Shown in pieces: positions 36,738 to 51,257 of a stretch of DNA of 64,000 nucleotides (positions are counted from its first letter, which is position 1; each line of letters opens with the position of its first letter). Under the pieces are notes generated by a model. That model saw only the letters and a program-made list of their open reading frames with translations. It did no database searches and was not told where the DNA came from. The DNA lies in contig CAJTYJ010000005.1 of the NCBI GenBank assembly GCA_910583895.1, positions 34,247 through 98,246 of the forward strand, given 5' to 3'. Both the position numbers and the translations under genes were made by a program. Source of the stretch: an uncultured Lachnospiraceae bacterium. Its GTDB lineage: Bacteria; Bacillota; Clostridia; Lachnospirales; Lachnospiraceae.

Positions 36738-39700
36738 TATTCTTCCTCCGGGTCCAGATCTTCTTCATCATCAAAGTCTATGTCTGCATCTTCCATCTCT
36801 TCTTCTGCATCCATATCCTCTTCCTCTGCACCTTCGAACTCTTCGTTTTCTTTCTCTACATCCTCACCGGGGGACTCAGACGATACTTCCGTCTCTTCCT
36901 CACTGACCTCAAAATCATCTTCTTCCTCCAGATCGGTATTTAATTTCACATCCCGATAGCGCTTCATGCCGGTACCTGCCGGAATCAGCTTACCGATGAT
37001 CACGTTCTCTTTCAGCCCGATTAACGGGTCAACTTTGCCTTTGATCGCAGCTTCCGTAAGTACCTTTGTGGTCTCCTGGAAGGATGCCGCCGACAAAAAG
37101 GAGTTGGTCGCCAGGGACGCTTTGGTGATACCAAGCAGTACCTGTTTTCCGTCAGCCAGTGTCTTTCCTTCTTCTGCAAGCTGTTCGTTGGTGTCCTCAT
37201 ATTCCAGAATATCCACCAGCGTTCCAGGCAGGAAATCACTGTCTCCGTTGTCCTCGATGCGGATTTTCTTCAGCATCTGGCGCACGATCATCTCGATATG
37301 CTTATCGTTGATCTCCACGCCCTGCAGCCGGTACACCCTCTGCACTTCCTGGAGCAGATAATCCTGTACTGCGCGAACGCCCTTGATCTTCAGAATATCG
37401 TGGGGGTTGATGCTTCCTTCGGTCAGCGCATCGCCGGCCTCCACAAAAGCGCCATCCATGATCTTGATCCGGGAATCAAAGGGAATCAGATAGGTCTTTG
37501 CCTCACCGGACTCGTTGTTGGTCACGATGATCTCCCTCTTTTTCTTCATATCATTGATCACAGCTGTTCCCGCAATCTCCGTTACAATCGCCAGACCTTT
37601 GGGCTTTCTCGCCTCAAAAAGCTCCTCCACACGGGGAAGACCCTGGGTGATATCGCCGCCTGCCACGCCTCCGGTATGGAAGGTACGCATGGTCAGCTGT
37701 GTACCCGGCTCTCCGATCGACTGTGCAGCGATGATGCCCACTGTCTCACCCACCTGCACTGCCTCTCCGGTAGCCATGTTGGCGCCGTAGCATTTTGCGC
37801 ACACTCCGATATGAGAACGGCAGGTAAGTGCCGTACGGATCTTGATTTTATCAAAAGGCTTACCTTCTTTGTCCACGCCGTAATTCACGACCATAGCCGC
37901 ACGTCTGGGCGTGATCATATGGTTTTCCTTTACGATCACATTTCCGTCTTTGTCGCAGATATCCTCACAGGCAAAACGACCGGTGATCCGCTCCTGCAGG
38001 GACTCGATCAGTTCCTTGCCGTCGGTAAAGGCGCTGACCTCCATACCCGGAATCTCCGTTTCTTTTCCTTCGCAGCAGTCCGTCTCCCGGACAATCAGCT
38101 CCTGAGAGACATCCACCAGACGTCTGGTCAGATATCCGGAGTCCGCCGTACGAAGAGCCGTATCGGACAGACCTTTTCTTGCACCGTGCGCGGACATAAA
38201 GTATTCCAGTACGTCCAGACCCTCACGGAAATTCGACTTGATCGGCAGCTCGATGGTGTGTCCGGTGGTATCCGCCATCAGTCCGCGCATGCCCGCAAGC
38301 TGCTTGATCTGCTTGTCAGAACCACGGGCACCGGAGTCCGCCATCATAAAGATGTTATTGTATTTGTCGAGACCCTCCAAAAGAGCTTTGGTCAGAACCG
38401 CATCCGTATTCTTCCAGGTCTCCACCACCTCTTTATAACGCTCTTCTTCTGTGATTTTACCGCGCTTATAGTTGCGGGTGATTTTATCCACCGTATCCTG
38501 AGCCTGTTTGATCAGCTCCGGTTTTTCCGGCGGCACAGTCATATCCGAGATTGATACGGTCATAGCCGCTCTGGTGGAATATTTATATCCCATAGCCTTG
38601 ATGTCATCCAGCACTTCTGCTGTCCTCGTGGCTCCATGGGTGTTGATGACTTTTTCCAGAATCTGTTTTAAGCCTTTTTTGCCTACGTGAAAATCCACTT
38701 CCGGCTTCAGCTCATTGCCCGGCACGCTGCGGTCCACGAATCCCAGATCCTGGGGAAGAATCTCGTTGAAGATAAAACGGCCGAGCGTGGACTCTTCCGT
38801 ATTCTGCAAAAAGCTGCCGTCCGGCTGCTTCTTCGAGACGCGGACCTTGATCCTGCTCTGAAGGGTCAGAGCACCGTTTTCATAGGCCAGGATCGCCTCG
38901 TTGACATTTTTGAAGGCTTTTCCTTCTCCAATCGCTCCCGGACGCTCCTGGGTCAGATAATAGATACCAAGGACCATATCCTGGGACGGAACGGCCACCG
39001 GACCACCATCCGAAGGCTTGAGAAGGTTATTGGGTGAAAGCAGAAGGAAACGGCACTCTGCCTGCGCTTCCACAGACAGGGGCAGATGCACTGCCATCTG
39101 GTCTCCGTCAAAGTCTGCATTAAAAGCCGTACACACCAAAGGATGCAGCTTGATGGCCTTGCCTTCCACCAGGATCGGCTCAAAAGCCTGAATGCCCAGA
39201 CGGTGCAGGGTAGGTGCACGGTTCAGCATCACCGGATGCTCCTTGATGACCTCCTCCAACACGTCCCATACTTCTGTCTGAAGGCGCTCCACCATCTTCT
39301 TGGCACTTTTAATATTGTGAGCAGATCCGTTGGCCACCAGCTCTTTCATGACAAAAGGCTTGAACAGCTCAATGGCCATCTCCTTGGGGAGACCGCACTG
39401 GTAGATTTTCAGCTCCGGTCCCACCACGATAACAGAACGTCCGGAATAGTCCACACGCTTTCCAAGCAGGTTCTGGCGGAAACGGCCGGATTTTCCTTTC
39501 AGCATATCGGACAGGGATTTCAGTGCCCGGTTGCCCGGTCCTGTGACCGGACGGCCTCTTCTGCCGTTGTCAATGAGCGCATCCACCGCCTCCTGGAGCA
39601 TCCGCTTTTCATTGCGGACAATGATGTCCGGAGCCCCCAAATCCAACAGTCTCTGCAGACGGTTGTTGCGGTTGATGATTCTTCGATATAAGTCATTCAA

Positions 39701-40498
39701 ATCAGAAGTGGCGAAGCGCCCGCCGTCCAGCTGGACCATGGGACGCAGATCCGGCGGAATAACCGGAATCGCATCCATAATCATCCACTCGGGCTTGTTC
39801 CCTGAGCCGCGGAAAGCTTCCACTACTTCCAGTCTTTTGATAATTCTGGCACGTTTCTGTCCGGAGGCATTCTTCAGTCCTGCCTTCAGCTCCTCGGAGT
39901 CTTTTTCCAGATCAATGGCTGCCAGAAGTTCTTTGATGGACTCTGCACCCATACCCACGCGGAATGCGCCTGTCTCCGGATATTTCTCTCTCATGTCCTG
40001 GTACTCTTTTTCAGAGAGCACCTGTTTGTACAAAAGCTCGGTCTTTCCCGGATCCAGAACGATATAGGAAGCAAAATACAATACTTTCTCCAGCGTTCTT
40101 GGAGACAGGTCCAGAATCAGTCCCATGCGGCTTGGAATCCCCTTAAAATACCAGATATGGGACACCGGAGCTGCCAGTTCGATATGGCCCATGCGCTCCC
40201 GGCGGACGTTGGATTTGGTAACTTCCACGCCGCAGCGGTCGCAGACCACGCCTTTGTATCGGATCTTCTTGTATTTTCCGCAGTGACATTCCCAGTCCTT
40301 ACTGGGTCCAAAGATCCGCTCACAGAACAGTCCGTCCTTCTCAGGCTTTAACGTTCTGTAATTGATGGTCTCCGGCTTTTTCACCTCTCCCCTCGACCAC
40401 TCGCGGATCGTCTCCGGGGATGCGAGACCTATCTTGATCGCATCAAAGGTCATCGGCTGATAGACCTCATTGTTCGTTGTTTCCGGCATGAACGGCAC
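36737..40498 (-). CDS. rpoC: DNA-directed RNA polymerase subunit beta'
   Basis: 1253 residues. Zinc-binding [20 protein letters not shown] near residues 70-90 and the catalytic Mg site NADFDGDQM are intact. The C-terminal ~60 residues are extremely acidic (runs such as [15 protein letters not shown] and [17 protein letters not shown]), an extension beyond the usual end. GGAGGTG site. Directly follows rpoB by 3 bp. Confidence 0.99.
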   Translation of the reverse strand: MPFMPETTNNEVYQPMTFDAIKIGLASPETIREWSRGEVKKPETINYRTLKPEKDGLFCERIFGPSKDWECHCGKYKKIRYKGVVCDRCGVEVTKSNVRRERMGHIELAAPVSHIWYFKGIPSRMGLILDLSPRTLEKVLYFASYIVLDPGKTELLYKQVLSEKEYQDMREKYPETGAFRVGMGAESIKELLAAIDLEKDSEELKAGLKNASGQKRARIIKRLEVVEAFRGSGNKPEWMIMDAIPVIPPDLRPMVQLDGGRFATSDLNDLYRRIINRNNRLQRLLDLGAPDIIVRNEKRMLQEAVDALIDNGRRGRPVTGPGNRALKSLSDMLKGKSGRFRQNLLGKRVDYSGRSVIVVGPELKIYQCGLPKEMAIELFKPFVMKELVANGSAHNIKSAKKMVERLQTEVWDVLEEVIKEHPVMLNRAPTLHRLGIQAFEPILVEGKAIKLHPLVCTAFNADFDGDQMAVHLPLSVEAQAECRFLLLSPNNLLKPSDGGPVAVPSQDMVLGIYYLTQERPGAIGEGKAFKNVNEAILAYENGALTLQSRIKVRVSKKQPDGSFLQNTEESTLGRFIFNEILPQDLGFVDRSVPGNELKPEVDFHVGKKGLKQILEKVINTHGATRTAEVLDDIKAMGYKYSTRAAMTVSISDMTVPPEKPELIKQAQDTVDKITRNYKRGKITEEERYKEVVETWKNTDAVLTKALLEGLDKYNNIFMMADSGARGSDKQIKQLAGMRGLMADTTGHTIELPIKSNFREGLDVLEYFMSAHGARKGLSDTALRTADSGYLTRRLVDVSQELIVRETDCCEGKETEIPGMEVSAFTDGKELIESLQERITGRFACEDICDKDGNVIVKENHMITPRRAAMVVNYGVDKEGKPFDKIKIRTALTCRSHIGVCAKCYGANMATGEAVQVGETVGIIAAQSIGEPGTQLTMRTFHTGGVAGGDITQGLPRVEELFEARKPKGLAIVTEIAGTAVINDMKKKREIIVTNNESGEAKTYLIPFDSRIKIMDGAFVEAGDALTEGSINPHDILKIKGVRAVQDYLLQEVQRVYRLQGVEINDKHIEMIVRQMLKKIRIEDNGDSDFLPGTLVDILEYEDTNEQLAEEGKTLADGKQVLLGITKASLATNSFLSAASFQETTKVLTEAAIKGKVDPLIGLKENVIIGKLIPAGTGMKRYRDVKLNTDLEEEDDFEVSEEETEVSSESPGEDVEKENEEFEGAEEEDMDAEEEMEDADIDFDDEEDLDPEEE

Positions 40499-40501
40499 CT
40501 C

Positions 40502-44353
<3,852 letters not shown>

Positions 44354-44604
44354 TGACATTTCACCCCTTATATATTTGATAACGTAATTCTCCAGTACCT
44401 TCACAATCACGGTGCAGTATCCATGCAAGACCGCCCTTAAGCGATGGAATTCTGCACCCGAAAATCATGTTTTTCCGGTTCCGACAGCAAATGTACGGAC
44501 CTGTACCGAATCATTACTTGGTAACCACACGTTTTTCTGATAAAATGACTGCAAAATATCAGGCAAGGTAATGCTGATACCTCACCATAATAAGTGCATT
44601 TTCC

Positions 44605-44633
44605 ATAATACCACAAACTTTTTCCGGTGTCAA
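44605..44633 (-). promoter_or_regulatory. rpoBC promoter
   Basis: Minus strand TTGACA (44628-44633), 17-bp spacer, TATTAT (44605-44610), directly after the rplL terminator. Lets rpoBC be expressed independently of rplJL. Confidence 0.7.
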
Positions 44634-44659
44634 CGAGATTTTCCAGAAAACGGAAAACG

Positions 44660-44697
44660 AAAAAATGGAAAAGGGATACCGCCTGTGCGATATCCCT
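44660..44697 (-). terminator. partial terminator after rplL
   Basis: Minus strand AGGGATA / TATCCCT 7-bp stem (44697-44691 and 44678-44672), followed by TTTTCC and then a run of T residues. Probably attenuates read-through from rplJL into rpoBC, as known for this junction in other bacteria. Confidence 0.65.
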
Positions 44698-44713
44698 CGG
44701 ACTTTCCGTCAGA

Positions 44714-45091
44714 TTATTTCAAGGTAACTTTAGCGCCTTCGCCCTCAAGTTTTGTCTTAAGCTCCTCAGCCTCAGCCTTGGATGCGCCCTCTTTCACGAT
44801 CTTCGGTGCGCCGTCAACCACATCTTTTGCCTCTTTCAGGCCAAGACCGGTTGCTTCACGTACCACCTTGATAACCTTAACCTTGTTCGGGCCAACTTCT
44901 GTCAGCTCTACGTCAAAGGAATCTTTCTCCTCATCTGCTGCTGCACCGCCGTCTGCCGCTGCTGCCACAACAACACCTGCTGCTGCGGATACGCCGAACT
45001 CTTCCTCACAAGCTTTTACTAACTCATTCAACTCTAATACGGTCAGCTCTTTGATTGCATCAATAAATTCTGCAGTAGTTAATTTAGCCAT
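44714..45091 (-). CDS. rplL: 50S ribosomal protein L7/L12
   Basis: 125 residues. N-terminal dimerisation domain, Ala-rich hinge ([17 protein letters not shown]), C-terminal factor-binding domain with [19 protein letters not shown]. Recruits translation GTPases to the ribosome. Follows rplJ by 75 bp. Confidence 0.99.
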   Translation of the reverse strand: MAKLTTAEFIDAIKELTVLELNELVKACEEEFGVSAAAGVVVAAAADGGAAADEEKDSFDVELTEVGPNKVKVIKVVREATGLGLKEAKDVVDGAPKIVKEGASKAEAEELKTKLEGEGAKVTLK

Positions 45092-45165
45092 TTTGCTTTA
45101 CCTCCAATTTTGTAGTCTTTTCTGACATATCATCATTCTATCTATCTTTGAAACAACAGGGATTC

Positions 45166-45654
45166 TTATGCTTCCTTGCTTTCCGCAATCTGATTCACGA
45201 CGCGGGCAAAGTTTGCAATCGGGCTGTTCATGCTGCCAAGAAGTCTTCCAAGAAGTACTTCTCTGGACGGAACGTTTGCAATCGCAATCATTCCCTTTGC
45301 ATCATAATAGTTGCCCTCTACAACACCGGCTTTGATCTCCAGCTTGTCTGCCGTCTTTGCAAAGTTTGCAATCACTCTGGCCGGAGCGGTTGCATCGGTC
45401 TTGGAAATCGCCACTGCAGACGGTCCTTCCAGATGCTGTGCAAGAGGCTCAAATTCCGTTCCTTTGATCGCAAAGTTCAGCATTGTGTTCTTATAGACCT
45501 TGTAGATGATGCCTTCTGCTCTCATCAGTCTCCGAAGCTGTGTGTCCTGCTCTACCGTCAGACCGCAGTGGTCCACGAGAACAACACCGGCTGCATCTTT
45601 CAGATTAGCTGAAATCTCTTCCACAATCGGTCTTTTCAGTTCAACTTTTGCCAT
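45166..45654 (-). CDS. rplJ: 50S ribosomal protein L10
   Basis: 162 residues from the ATG at 45654 (MAKVELKRPIVEE) behind GGAGGAG. Anchors L7/L12 and represses its own mRNA through the leader upstream. A longer reading to 45747 would enter that leader and is not supported. Confidence 0.98.
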   Translation of the reverse strand: MAKVELKRPIVEEISANLKDAAGVVLVDHCGLTVEQDTQLRRLMRAEGIIYKVYKNTMLNFAIKGTEFEPLAQHLEGPSAVAISKTDATAPARVIANFAKTADKLEIKAGVVEGNYYDAKGMIAIANVPSREVLLGRLLGSMNSPIANFARVVNQIAESKEA

Positions 45655-45909
45655 GATAGGTCTCCTCCTTATAGATTTTGCTGTGAAAGCCCCGGACATC
45701 GGATGAGCACACGGGCAAACCAGCTTGCACAGATGCTCAGACATCAAACAGGCAGGCCGGCATGAACAAAAAGGGCGGCAGCCCGGATTGCAGGTACCGG
45801 CGGCGATTGCAGAAGCGCATCTGCGCAGAGCAACCGGCTTTCACGCTGTGAGTGACAACCTTTAACAACAAGAAAATCCCCCCATGCTTGAGACACAGAG
45901 GGATTGTAA

Positions 45910-45992
45910 GTCATTCTTCTGTCGAATGCTTTCCTCGGCAGGCGGTTCAACACTTATGCCTTTGCGGCACCTGCTGTCTTCGGGCAGTCAAT
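45910..45992 (-). ncRNA. ribosomal protein L10 leader
   Basis: Minus strand CCGAAGACAGCAGGTGCCGC, GCATAAGTGTTGAACC and GCCTGCCGAGGAAAG in order match the Firmicutes L10 leader, where L10(L12)4 binds and stops rplJL expression. A downstream stem AATCCCTC/GGGGGATT (about 45881-45910) followed by a T-rich stretch may be the attenuator. Confidence 0.85.
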
Positions 45993-45996
45993 AAAT

Positions 45997-46025
45997 CTTA
46001 TATCATAATTTATGAGGGATGTCAA
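45997..46025 (-). promoter_or_regulatory. rplJL promoter
   Basis: Minus strand TTGACA (46020-46025), 17-bp spacer, TATAAG (45997-46002), just upstream of the L10 leader. The intergenic stretch 45655-46044 otherwise holds only leader sequence. Confidence 0.75.
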
Positions 46026-46044
46026 CCTTCTTTTGAAAAACTCC

Positions 46045-46743
46045 TTAAGAAAGTTTCATCGGGTTCACCTTCACGCCCGGGCCCATGGTCGGAGCGATGG
46101 TTACGCTCTTTAAGAACTGACCCTTGACAGCGGATGGTTTTGCCTTGATGATGGCATCCATAAGCGTCTGGAAGTTGTCCGCTAACTGCTCCTCGGTGAA
46201 AGAAGCTTTTCCAATCGGCACGTGGATAATATTGGTCTTGTCGAGTCTGTACTCGATCTTACCTGCCTTAATATCGTTGACTGCTTTGGTCACATCCATG
46301 GTTACTGTACCGGCCTTGGGATTGGGCATCAGGCCCTTCGGTCCAAGTACACGGCCCAGACGTCCGACTACGCCCATCATATCCGGCGTTGCCACGACCA
46401 CATCAAAATCAAGCCAGCCGCCCTGGATCTTCGGAACCAGTTCCTCTGCTCCTACGAACTCTGCACCTGCCGCCTCTGCTTCATCTGCCTTTGCCGCTTT
46501 TGCGAACACCAGTACGCGCACCTGCTTGCCGGTTCCGTGAGGCAGCACCACCGCACCACGGATCTGCTGGTCAGCGTGACGTCCGTCACAGCCGGTTCTG
46601 ATATGAGCCTCGATGGTCTCGTCAAATTTTGCAGTGGACAGTTTCTTTACAAGCGCAATCGCCTCTTCTTTGTCATATTGAGCAAGCTTATCATAGGATT
46701 TTAAAGCCTCAACGTATTTCTTACCATGTTTCATATTCTTCAT
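46045..46743 (-). CDS. rplA: 50S ribosomal protein L1
   Basis: 232 residues; start either at 46743 (only 3 bp after AAGGAGG) or the ATG at 46734, which begins the family-typical [10 protein letters not shown]. Binds 23S rRNA at the L1 stalk and acts as translational repressor of its operon. Core [16 protein letters not shown] and GGTDFVGAEEL-like segments intact. Confidence 0.98.
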   Translation of the reverse strand: MKNMKHGKKYVEALKSYDKLAQYDKEEAIALVKKLSTAKFDETIEAHIRTGCDGRHADQQIRGAVVLPHGTGKQVRVLVFAKAAKADEAEAAGAEFVGAEELVPKIQGGWLDFDVVVATPDMMGVVGRLGRVLGPKGLMPNPKAGTVTMDVTKAVNDIKAGKIEYRLDKTNIIHVPIGKASFTEEQLADNFQTLMDAIIKAKPSAVKGQFLKSVTIAPTMGPGVKVNPMKLS

Positions 46744-46753
46744 TAACCTCCTT

Positions 46754-46798
46754 GTGGTAATGGCGGGTTTATGCCCTGAGGGTAATCTTCCCTCCCAC
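46754..46798 (-). promoter_or_regulatory. candidate L1-binding hairpin upstream of rplA
   Basis: 45-nt element starting GTGGGAGGG and ending CATTACCAC on the minus strand, outer GTGG/CCAC pairing. Closely related to the element before rplK, with differences concentrated in the internal loop. Resembles the 23S L1 site mimic used for L1 autoregulation. Confidence 0.55.
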
Positions 46799-46818
46799 TT
46801 TATTGTCTGGCAACAGTT

Positions 46819-47247
46819 TTAGTCGTCTACTACTGTGATACCCATACTTCTTGCAGTACCGGCGATCATGCTGATCGCTGCATCCAGGCTTCCTGCAGTC
46901 AGATCCGGCATCTTCAGCTCTGCGATCTTCTGAACTTCGGATCTTTTGATGGTCGCAACTTTGTCTTTTTTGGAATTCGCAGAAGCGGTCTTCAGTCCGC
47001 ATGCCTTCTTCAGTAACACTGCTGCCGGCGGAGTCTTGGTAATAAAGCTGAAGCTTCTGTCAGCATATACCGTGATAACAACCGGAATGATCATGTCGCC
47101 CTGGTCTGCCGTTCTCGCATTAAACTCTTTTGTGAACTGTACGATGTTCACACCATGCTGACCAAGAGCCGGACCTACTGGGGGAGCTGGTGTAGCCTTC
47201 CCGGCAGGGATCTGTAATTTGATATAACCTGTAACTTTTTTTGCCAT
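46819..47247 (-). CDS. rplK: 50S ribosomal protein L11
   Basis: 142 residues. N-terminal proline motif [20 protein letters not shown] and the rRNA-binding C-terminal domain. Part of the GTPase-associated centre. AGGAGGTG site. Start of the L11-L1 pair. Confidence 0.99.
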   Translation of the reverse strand: MAKKVTGYIKLQIPAGKATPAPPVGPALGQHGVNIVQFTKEFNARTADQGDMIIPVVITVYADRSFSFITKTPPAAVLLKKACGLKTASANSKKDKVATIKRSEVQKIAELKMPDLTAGSLDAAISMIAGTARSMGITVVDD

Positions 47248-47266
47248 AACTAAGGCACCTCCTATT

Positions 47267-47311
47267 GTGGTAATGGCGGGTTCATGCCCCGTGGGTAAAT
47301 GTCCCTCCCAC
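47267..47311 (-). promoter_or_regulatory. candidate L1-binding hairpin upstream of rplK
   Basis: Second copy of the 45-nt element (GTGGGAGGGACATTTACCC... to CATTACCAC). Same length and ends as the copy before rplA. Its place in front of rplK is the usual location for L1 feedback. Confidence 0.6.
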
Positions 47312-47348
47312 GATTCACCGGAACCGTTTTCCGGGAATCATTTGATTT

Positions 47349-47864
47349 TTACATTTTTCTGATTTCTGTGAAACTTATCTCAACCGGCGTTTCACGGCCG
47401 AACAGGTCAACGTTAATCGTCACACACTGCTTGTTCTCGTTGATGGACTGGATGATACCAGCCGTATCCTTCCAGATGCCTCCGGTGACAACGATGCTGT
47501 CTCCTTCCGCGTAATCCATCTGCACGGAATCCGAACGAATCCCAAGCGGCCTCATCTCTTCGTCTGTAAGCGGAACTGGTTTGGACCCGGGACCAACAAA
47601 TCCGGTCACGCCTCTGGTGTTGCGAACCACATACCATGTGTCATCGTTCATGATCATATTGATCAGAACATAACCCGGGAACATCTTCTTCTGAACCTGA
47701 CGGCTCTGGCCGTCCTTCATCTCCACTACATCCTGCATCGGAACCCTGACTTCCAGAATCTGCTCTTCAAGATGTCTGTTCTCGATCGTCTTCTCAATGT
47801 TGGCCTTGACCTTGTTCTCATATCCGGAATAGGTATGGACTACATACCAGTTTGCCTCTGACAT
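47349..47864 (-). CDS. nusG: transcription antitermination factor NusG
   Basis: 171 residues. NGN domain (MSEANWYVVHTYSGYENKVK; FPGYVLINMIM) and C-terminal KOW domain (EGDSIVVTGGIWKDTAGII). Binds RNA polymerase and links it to ribosomes or Rho. Usual place after secE. Confidence 0.98.
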   Translation of the reverse strand: MSEANWYVVHTYSGYENKVKANIEKTIENRHLEEQILEVRVPMQDVVEMKDGQSRQVQKKMFPGYVLINMIMNDDTWYVVRNTRGVTGFVGPGSKPVPLTDEEMRPLGIRSDSVQMDYAEGDSIVVTGGIWKDTAGIIQSINENKQCVTINVDLFGRETPVEISFTEIRKM

Positions 47865-47885
47865 AAAATCACCTTTCCCCTGAAT

Positions 47886-48086
47886 TTATAATGTTACCAG
47901 AACGTCAATCCCCATGGTCATGATCATATCCAGTATCTTGATGATGAGTGCCAGAGCGACAGAGGTACTGACTACCGCTATGCTCTGTTTCGTAAGTGAT
48001 TTTTGGTCCGGCCAGACGATTTTTTTTAACTCGGCTTTTACGCCTTTGAACCAGCTCGCCTTCTGGGTATTCTTTGGATCTGCCAT
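47886..48086 (-). CDS. secE: preprotein translocase subunit SecE
   Basis: 66 residues with a single C-terminal TM helix and the conserved FKGVKAELKKIVWPDQKSL amphipathic segment. Stabilises SecY. AAAGGAAG site, 21 bp before nusG. Confidence 0.97.
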   Translation of the reverse strand: MADPKNTQKASWFKGVKAELKKIVWPDQKSLTKQSIAVVSTSVALALIIKILDMIMTMGIDVLVTL

Positions 48087-48118
48087 CTTGTCACTTCCTT
48101 TACTCGCCCGGGGCAGGA

Positions 48119-48268
48119 TTACTTCGTCTCCTTATGAAGAGTATGTCTCTTGCAGAAACGGCAGTATTTCTTGGTTTCCATTCTGTCTGGATGAAGCTTC
48201 TTTTCTTTTGTCATGTTGTAGTTACGCTGTTTGCACTCCGTACATGCCAATGTGATTCTTACGCGCAC
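48119..48268 (-). CDS. rpmG: 50S ribosomal protein L33
   Basis: 49 residues, start GTG at 48268 behind AGGTGG. Sequence [20 protein letters not shown] and [17 protein letters not shown] holds both CxxC zinc pairs, so it is the zinc-dependent (C+) form. First gene of the secE-nusG-rplKA operon. Confidence 0.96.
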   Translation of the reverse strand: MRVRITLACTECKQRNYNMTKEKKLHPDRMETKKYCRFCKRHTLHKETK

Positions 48269-48329
48269 AACTTTCCACCTCGCTTTTATACTTTTTTCTT
48301 TGGCGACCCTGCGAAAATCACCAATTTTT

Positions 48330-48397
48330 AGGCATAAAAAAAAAGCCTAAACTTCCATTCGCATGGCTACTATAACATAGCAGGCGCCGAAAGTCAA
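48330..48397 (-). promoter_or_regulatory. rpmG-secE-nusG operon promoter and leader hairpin
   Basis: Minus strand TTGACT (48392-48397), 17-bp spacer, TATAGT (48369-48374). The leader contains a TTTAGGC/GCCTAAA stem around 48330-48354 with an all-T/A loop including nine consecutive A (plus strand). Confidence 0.68.
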
Positions 48398-48455
48398 GGC
48401 TTTTGCACATCTTTCTTCTAAGCTCGGCAGCGGTTTGGCCCGCAGAAAACGGACA

Positions 48456-49271
48456 CTATACTTCACCGGTCCACGAAGGTTTCTGAAGGTTCATCTCTTC
48501 TTCCCGGATCCGCTTTAATGCCTTCCACAGGTAAAATGCGGAGATGCTGTAATTGATCACGTAAAAATAAGGAATGGCAAAGGGAAGCCATGCATAAACT
48601 GCATTCACCAGAAGCGCCGGTGTCCGGGCATAGATCGCCAGCTTGTAAAGCTCGCCGAATTTCAGCCGGCATCCCATGATCGCCGACATGATACTTCCGA
48701 TCACAGCCGCCACAAGCGCCCCCAGGAAAAAGCCAAGAAGCCCCATACACAGAACCAGAATCAGCATAATCCAAAGAAAAACCGGAACGTAAGGCATCAG
48801 CTCTCTTAAAAAAGTGTCCCTGTCTATGTCACCGAAATCCAGCTCGCTGTATGCAATCCGGATGGCCGATCCGCCCTCTGCTTTCACGATCATATGTTCC
48901 GCGTCCAGGATCAGAACCTGATCAAAGGCAAGCAGATCCACATCCGTGACCTGTTCTGTGACCGGCCGGCTCGTATCCACCATAAAACAGATCCCGCCCT
49001 GATATGTGTCATACTCCTGGATGTCAAAAGTCTCCTCCACCCAGAGTGTTCCATCCTCCAGCCGAAAATCCGGAATTGCCTCTCTGGCAATGTTTCCAAA
49101 GCCGCCGAACCCGAAAAGGGTTGTGACAAGCGGCAGTACCATGGACACTACAAAATAGATCAGCGTCAGCAGAAGCCCGTACAAAAAGGCTTTTCCCCCG
49201 CCGTTTCTCCGGTACCCCGGATAACTTTTAAAATCGTAGACCGAATGAATCAGTTCCGCAAATATATTCAC
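48456..49271 (-). CDS. DUF1189-like membrane protein
   Basis: 271 residues from the GTG at 49271, about 8 bp after GGAGG; longer readings lack a site. N-terminal FAELIHSVYDFKSYPGYRRNGGGKAFLYG, a TM helix (about 30-52), an extracellular domain with CFMVDTSRP, then about three more helices. The architecture fits DUF1189, found near envelope genes in Firmicutes, of unknown function. Follows the 94-residue gene by 49 bp. Confidence 0.72.
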   Translation of the reverse strand: MNIFAELIHSVYDFKSYPGYRRNGGGKAFLYGLLLTLIYFVVSMVLPLVTTLFGFGGFGNIAREAIPDFRLEDGTLWVEETFDIQEYDTYQGGICFMVDTSRPVTEQVTDVDLLAFDQVLILDAEHMIVKAEGGSAIRIAYSELDFGDIDRDTFLRELMPYVPVFLWIMLILVLCMGLLGFFLGALVAAVIGSIMSAIMGCRLKFGELYKLAIYARTPALLVNAVYAWLPFAIPYFYVINYSISAFYLWKALKRIREEEMNLQKPSWTGEV

Positions 49272-49320
49272 CGTCTTCTCCTCCCTTGTCCGCTGCCGTT
49301 CACGCCAGGACTGACAGCCC

Positions 49321-49605
49321 TTATTCTTGTTCCTGTCCAAGAATCGTCCACAGGATCGCCCACACATAGGGGGCCCCGTATACATTCAGCTTCTTCGGTC
49401 CCGATACCTGCTCCGGATCTTTCAGCATCCTTTTGCAGGCTTCCTCAAAGGTACTCCTCGTGATCGACCGCTCCCGCCGGCTGGCAAAAAGCTCGCCTCC
49501 CTTTACATAATAGGTAAAAGGCAGCCCCTTTTTCGTGCAGAAGACCTCACCTTGTCTGGCAACGATCTGCTCCCATAGGGTATCCTGGATGTTCTCTATC
49601 TTCAT
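49321..49605 (-). CDS. conserved small hypothetical protein
   Basis: 94 residues, MKIENIQDTLWEQIVARQGE start, AGGAGG 5 bases upstream. Contains a basic RRERSITRSTFEEACKRM segment and a C-terminal GAPYVWAILWTILG. No known domain recognised; the short beta-hairpin-like GLPFTYYVKGGELF suggests a small folded domain. Co-directional with the DUF1189-like gene, likely co-transcribed. Confidence 0.65.
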   Translation of the reverse strand: MKIENIQDTLWEQIVARQGEVFCTKKGLPFTYYVKGGELFASRRERSITRSTFEEACKRMLKDPEQVSGPKKLNVYGAPYVWAILWTILGQEQE

Positions 49606-49811
49606 ACGGGCCTCCTGTGCACGTTTTTTCTTTCCTTATTTTATCAGACCGGACAGTTCTATCCATTATTATATACAGTTCTGCTCCCCCCTGCAACTAC
49701 CGATATGTATTTTTATAAATTTACCCGTAGTATACAAGAAGAGATACTATTTGTGCTGCTTTCCATGCACGCGCCGGGCAGCCCGCCGCTTCTGCAAAAC
49801 AAGGACAGCGT

Positions 49812-49832
49812 GCGGGCAGATTCTCTGCCCGC
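49812..49832. terminator. hairpin downstream of the MATE gene
   Basis: GCGGGCAGA / TCTGCCCGC, 9-bp stem with 3-nt loop. No clear T-tract follows, so termination is uncertain. The rest of 49606-49874 holds nothing recognisable. Confidence 0.5.
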
Positions 49833-49874
49833 AGAAGGCATGCAATCACGCGGACCCCAAACGGCTCTTCCTTT

Positions 49875-51221
49875 TCAGGAAAGCCCTGAGAGCACCCGTC
49901 TGTAAATCCGCACCATGAAAAACAACGTCATGGCAAGGGACATCAGCTCTGCTATGGGAATCGCCCACCATACCAGATTCACGCTTCCTAACCTGGCAAG
50001 ACCGTATGCCACCGGCAGAAGCACCAAAAGCTGCCTGGCCACCGACACCAGCATACTGTAGACCGACCGTCCCAGAGCCTGGAATACACTGCCGCAGGCG
50101 ATACAAAAACCTGCAAGCACAAAACTCAGGCTGATGATCCGAAGTGCCGGGATTCCGATGGCAATCATGGTCTCGGATGCATTGAACAAAAGCAGCAGCG
50201 GCTCCGGTATCGCCTGAAAGACCAAAAGCCCCAGCACCATGATGCCCATGGCATAAGCGACGGTATACCGGATGGTGTTTGTCACCCGCTCTTTGTTCTT
50301 CGCTCCGTAATTATAGGCGACAATGGGAATGATTCCGTTGTTCAGGCCAAACACCGGCATGAACACAAAGCTCTGCAGCTTAAAGTACACTCCAAAGACC
50401 GCTGTGGCCGTGGATGTAAAGGAGATCAAAATCCGGTTCATCCCATAATTCATGACAGAACCGATGGCCTGCATGATGATGGAGGGCACCGCAATCCCGT
50501 AGATCTGGCCGATCACCGGAAGATCCGGGCGGAATCCTTTCATATGAATCTGTACTTCATGATTCTTCTTGGCATTGATCCATACAGCCAGAAGACCCGC
50601 CACGATCTGGCCGATCACCGTAGCAGCCGCCGCTCCGGTTACACCCATCTTGGGAAATCCCATAAGCCCAAAGATCAGAATGGGATCCATGATAATATTC
50701 ACAATCGCCCCGATCCCCTGTGTAAACATGGTATAGATGGTCTTTCCCGTCGCCTGCAGCAGCCGCTCAAACATCAGCTGCACAAAAGCACCGAAAGAAA
50801 AACAGCAGCAGACCGTCAGATACTCTTTTCCATACTGAACAATCTCTTCGATGTCCGTCTGGCTTGTGTAAAAGGCTTCCACCCAGAAGAGTCCGATCAC
50901 CAGAAAAAGAAGATAGCTTAAAATAGTCAGAAACACAGAGTTTGCTGCAATCCGATTTACTTTGTCATAGTCTTTTTCCCCAAGAGACCGGGCCAGCAGC
51001 GCATTCACTCCAACTGCCGTTCCCACTCCAACTGCAATCATCAGATTCTGAATCGGAAATGCCATGGACACTGCCGTCAGGGCGTTCTCATTGATCTGCG
51101 ATACAAAAATGCTGTCCACAATATTATAGAGTGCCTGCACCAGCATGGAAATCATAATCGGCAGGGACATGGACAGAATCAACCGGTTTACGGGCATAAT
51201 ACCCATCTTGTTCTCTTCCAT
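49875..51221 (-). CDS. MATE-family multidrug/toxin exporter
   Basis: 448 residues, about 12 membrane helices. N-terminal MPVNRLILSMSLPIMISMLVQALYNIVDSIFVSQ and the central AVPSIIMQAIGSVMNYGMNRIL are typical of the clostridial MATE (NorM/DinF-like) class. Expels cationic compounds by Na+ or H+ exchange. AGGAGG site. Appears monocistronic. Confidence 0.92.
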   Translation of the reverse strand: MEENKMGIMPVNRLILSMSLPIMISMLVQALYNIVDSIFVSQINENALTAVSMAFPIQNLMIAVGVGTAVGVNALLARSLGEKDYDKVNRIAANSVFLTILSYLLFLVIGLFWVEAFYTSQTDIEEIVQYGKEYLTVCCCFSFGAFVQLMFERLLQATGKTIYTMFTQGIGAIVNIIMDPILIFGLMGFPKMGVTGAAAATVIGQIVAGLLAVWINAKKNHEVQIHMKGFRPDLPVIGQIYGIAVPSIIMQAIGSVMNYGMNRILISFTSTATAVFGVYFKLQSFVFMPVFGLNNGIIPIVAYNYGAKNKERVTNTIRYTVAYAMGIMVLGLLVFQAIPEPLLLLFNASETMIAIGIPALRIISLSFVLAGFCIACGSVFQALGRSVYSMLVSVARQLLVLLPVAYGLARLGSVNLVWWAIPIAELMSLAMTLFFMVRIYRRVLSGLS

Positions 51222-51257
51222 CTTTCATTTCCTCCTTTGTGATCTGTAAAATATAAG

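Larger units (their letters stand above)
44354..44713 (-). other. rplL-rpoB intergenic region (leader)
   Basis: 360 bp without a gene. Holds the rplL terminator, the rpoBC promoter and an approximately 245-nt rpoB leader. The leader has short inverted repeats (for example GTAC/GTAC flanking AGGTCC) but no recognised motif. Confidence 0.5.

Noticed and set aside
37298..38554. Long plus-strand open frame inside rpoC (418 codons)
   Set aside because: Antisense shadow of the conserved rpoC; composition follows codon bias of the real gene and there is no ribosome site.
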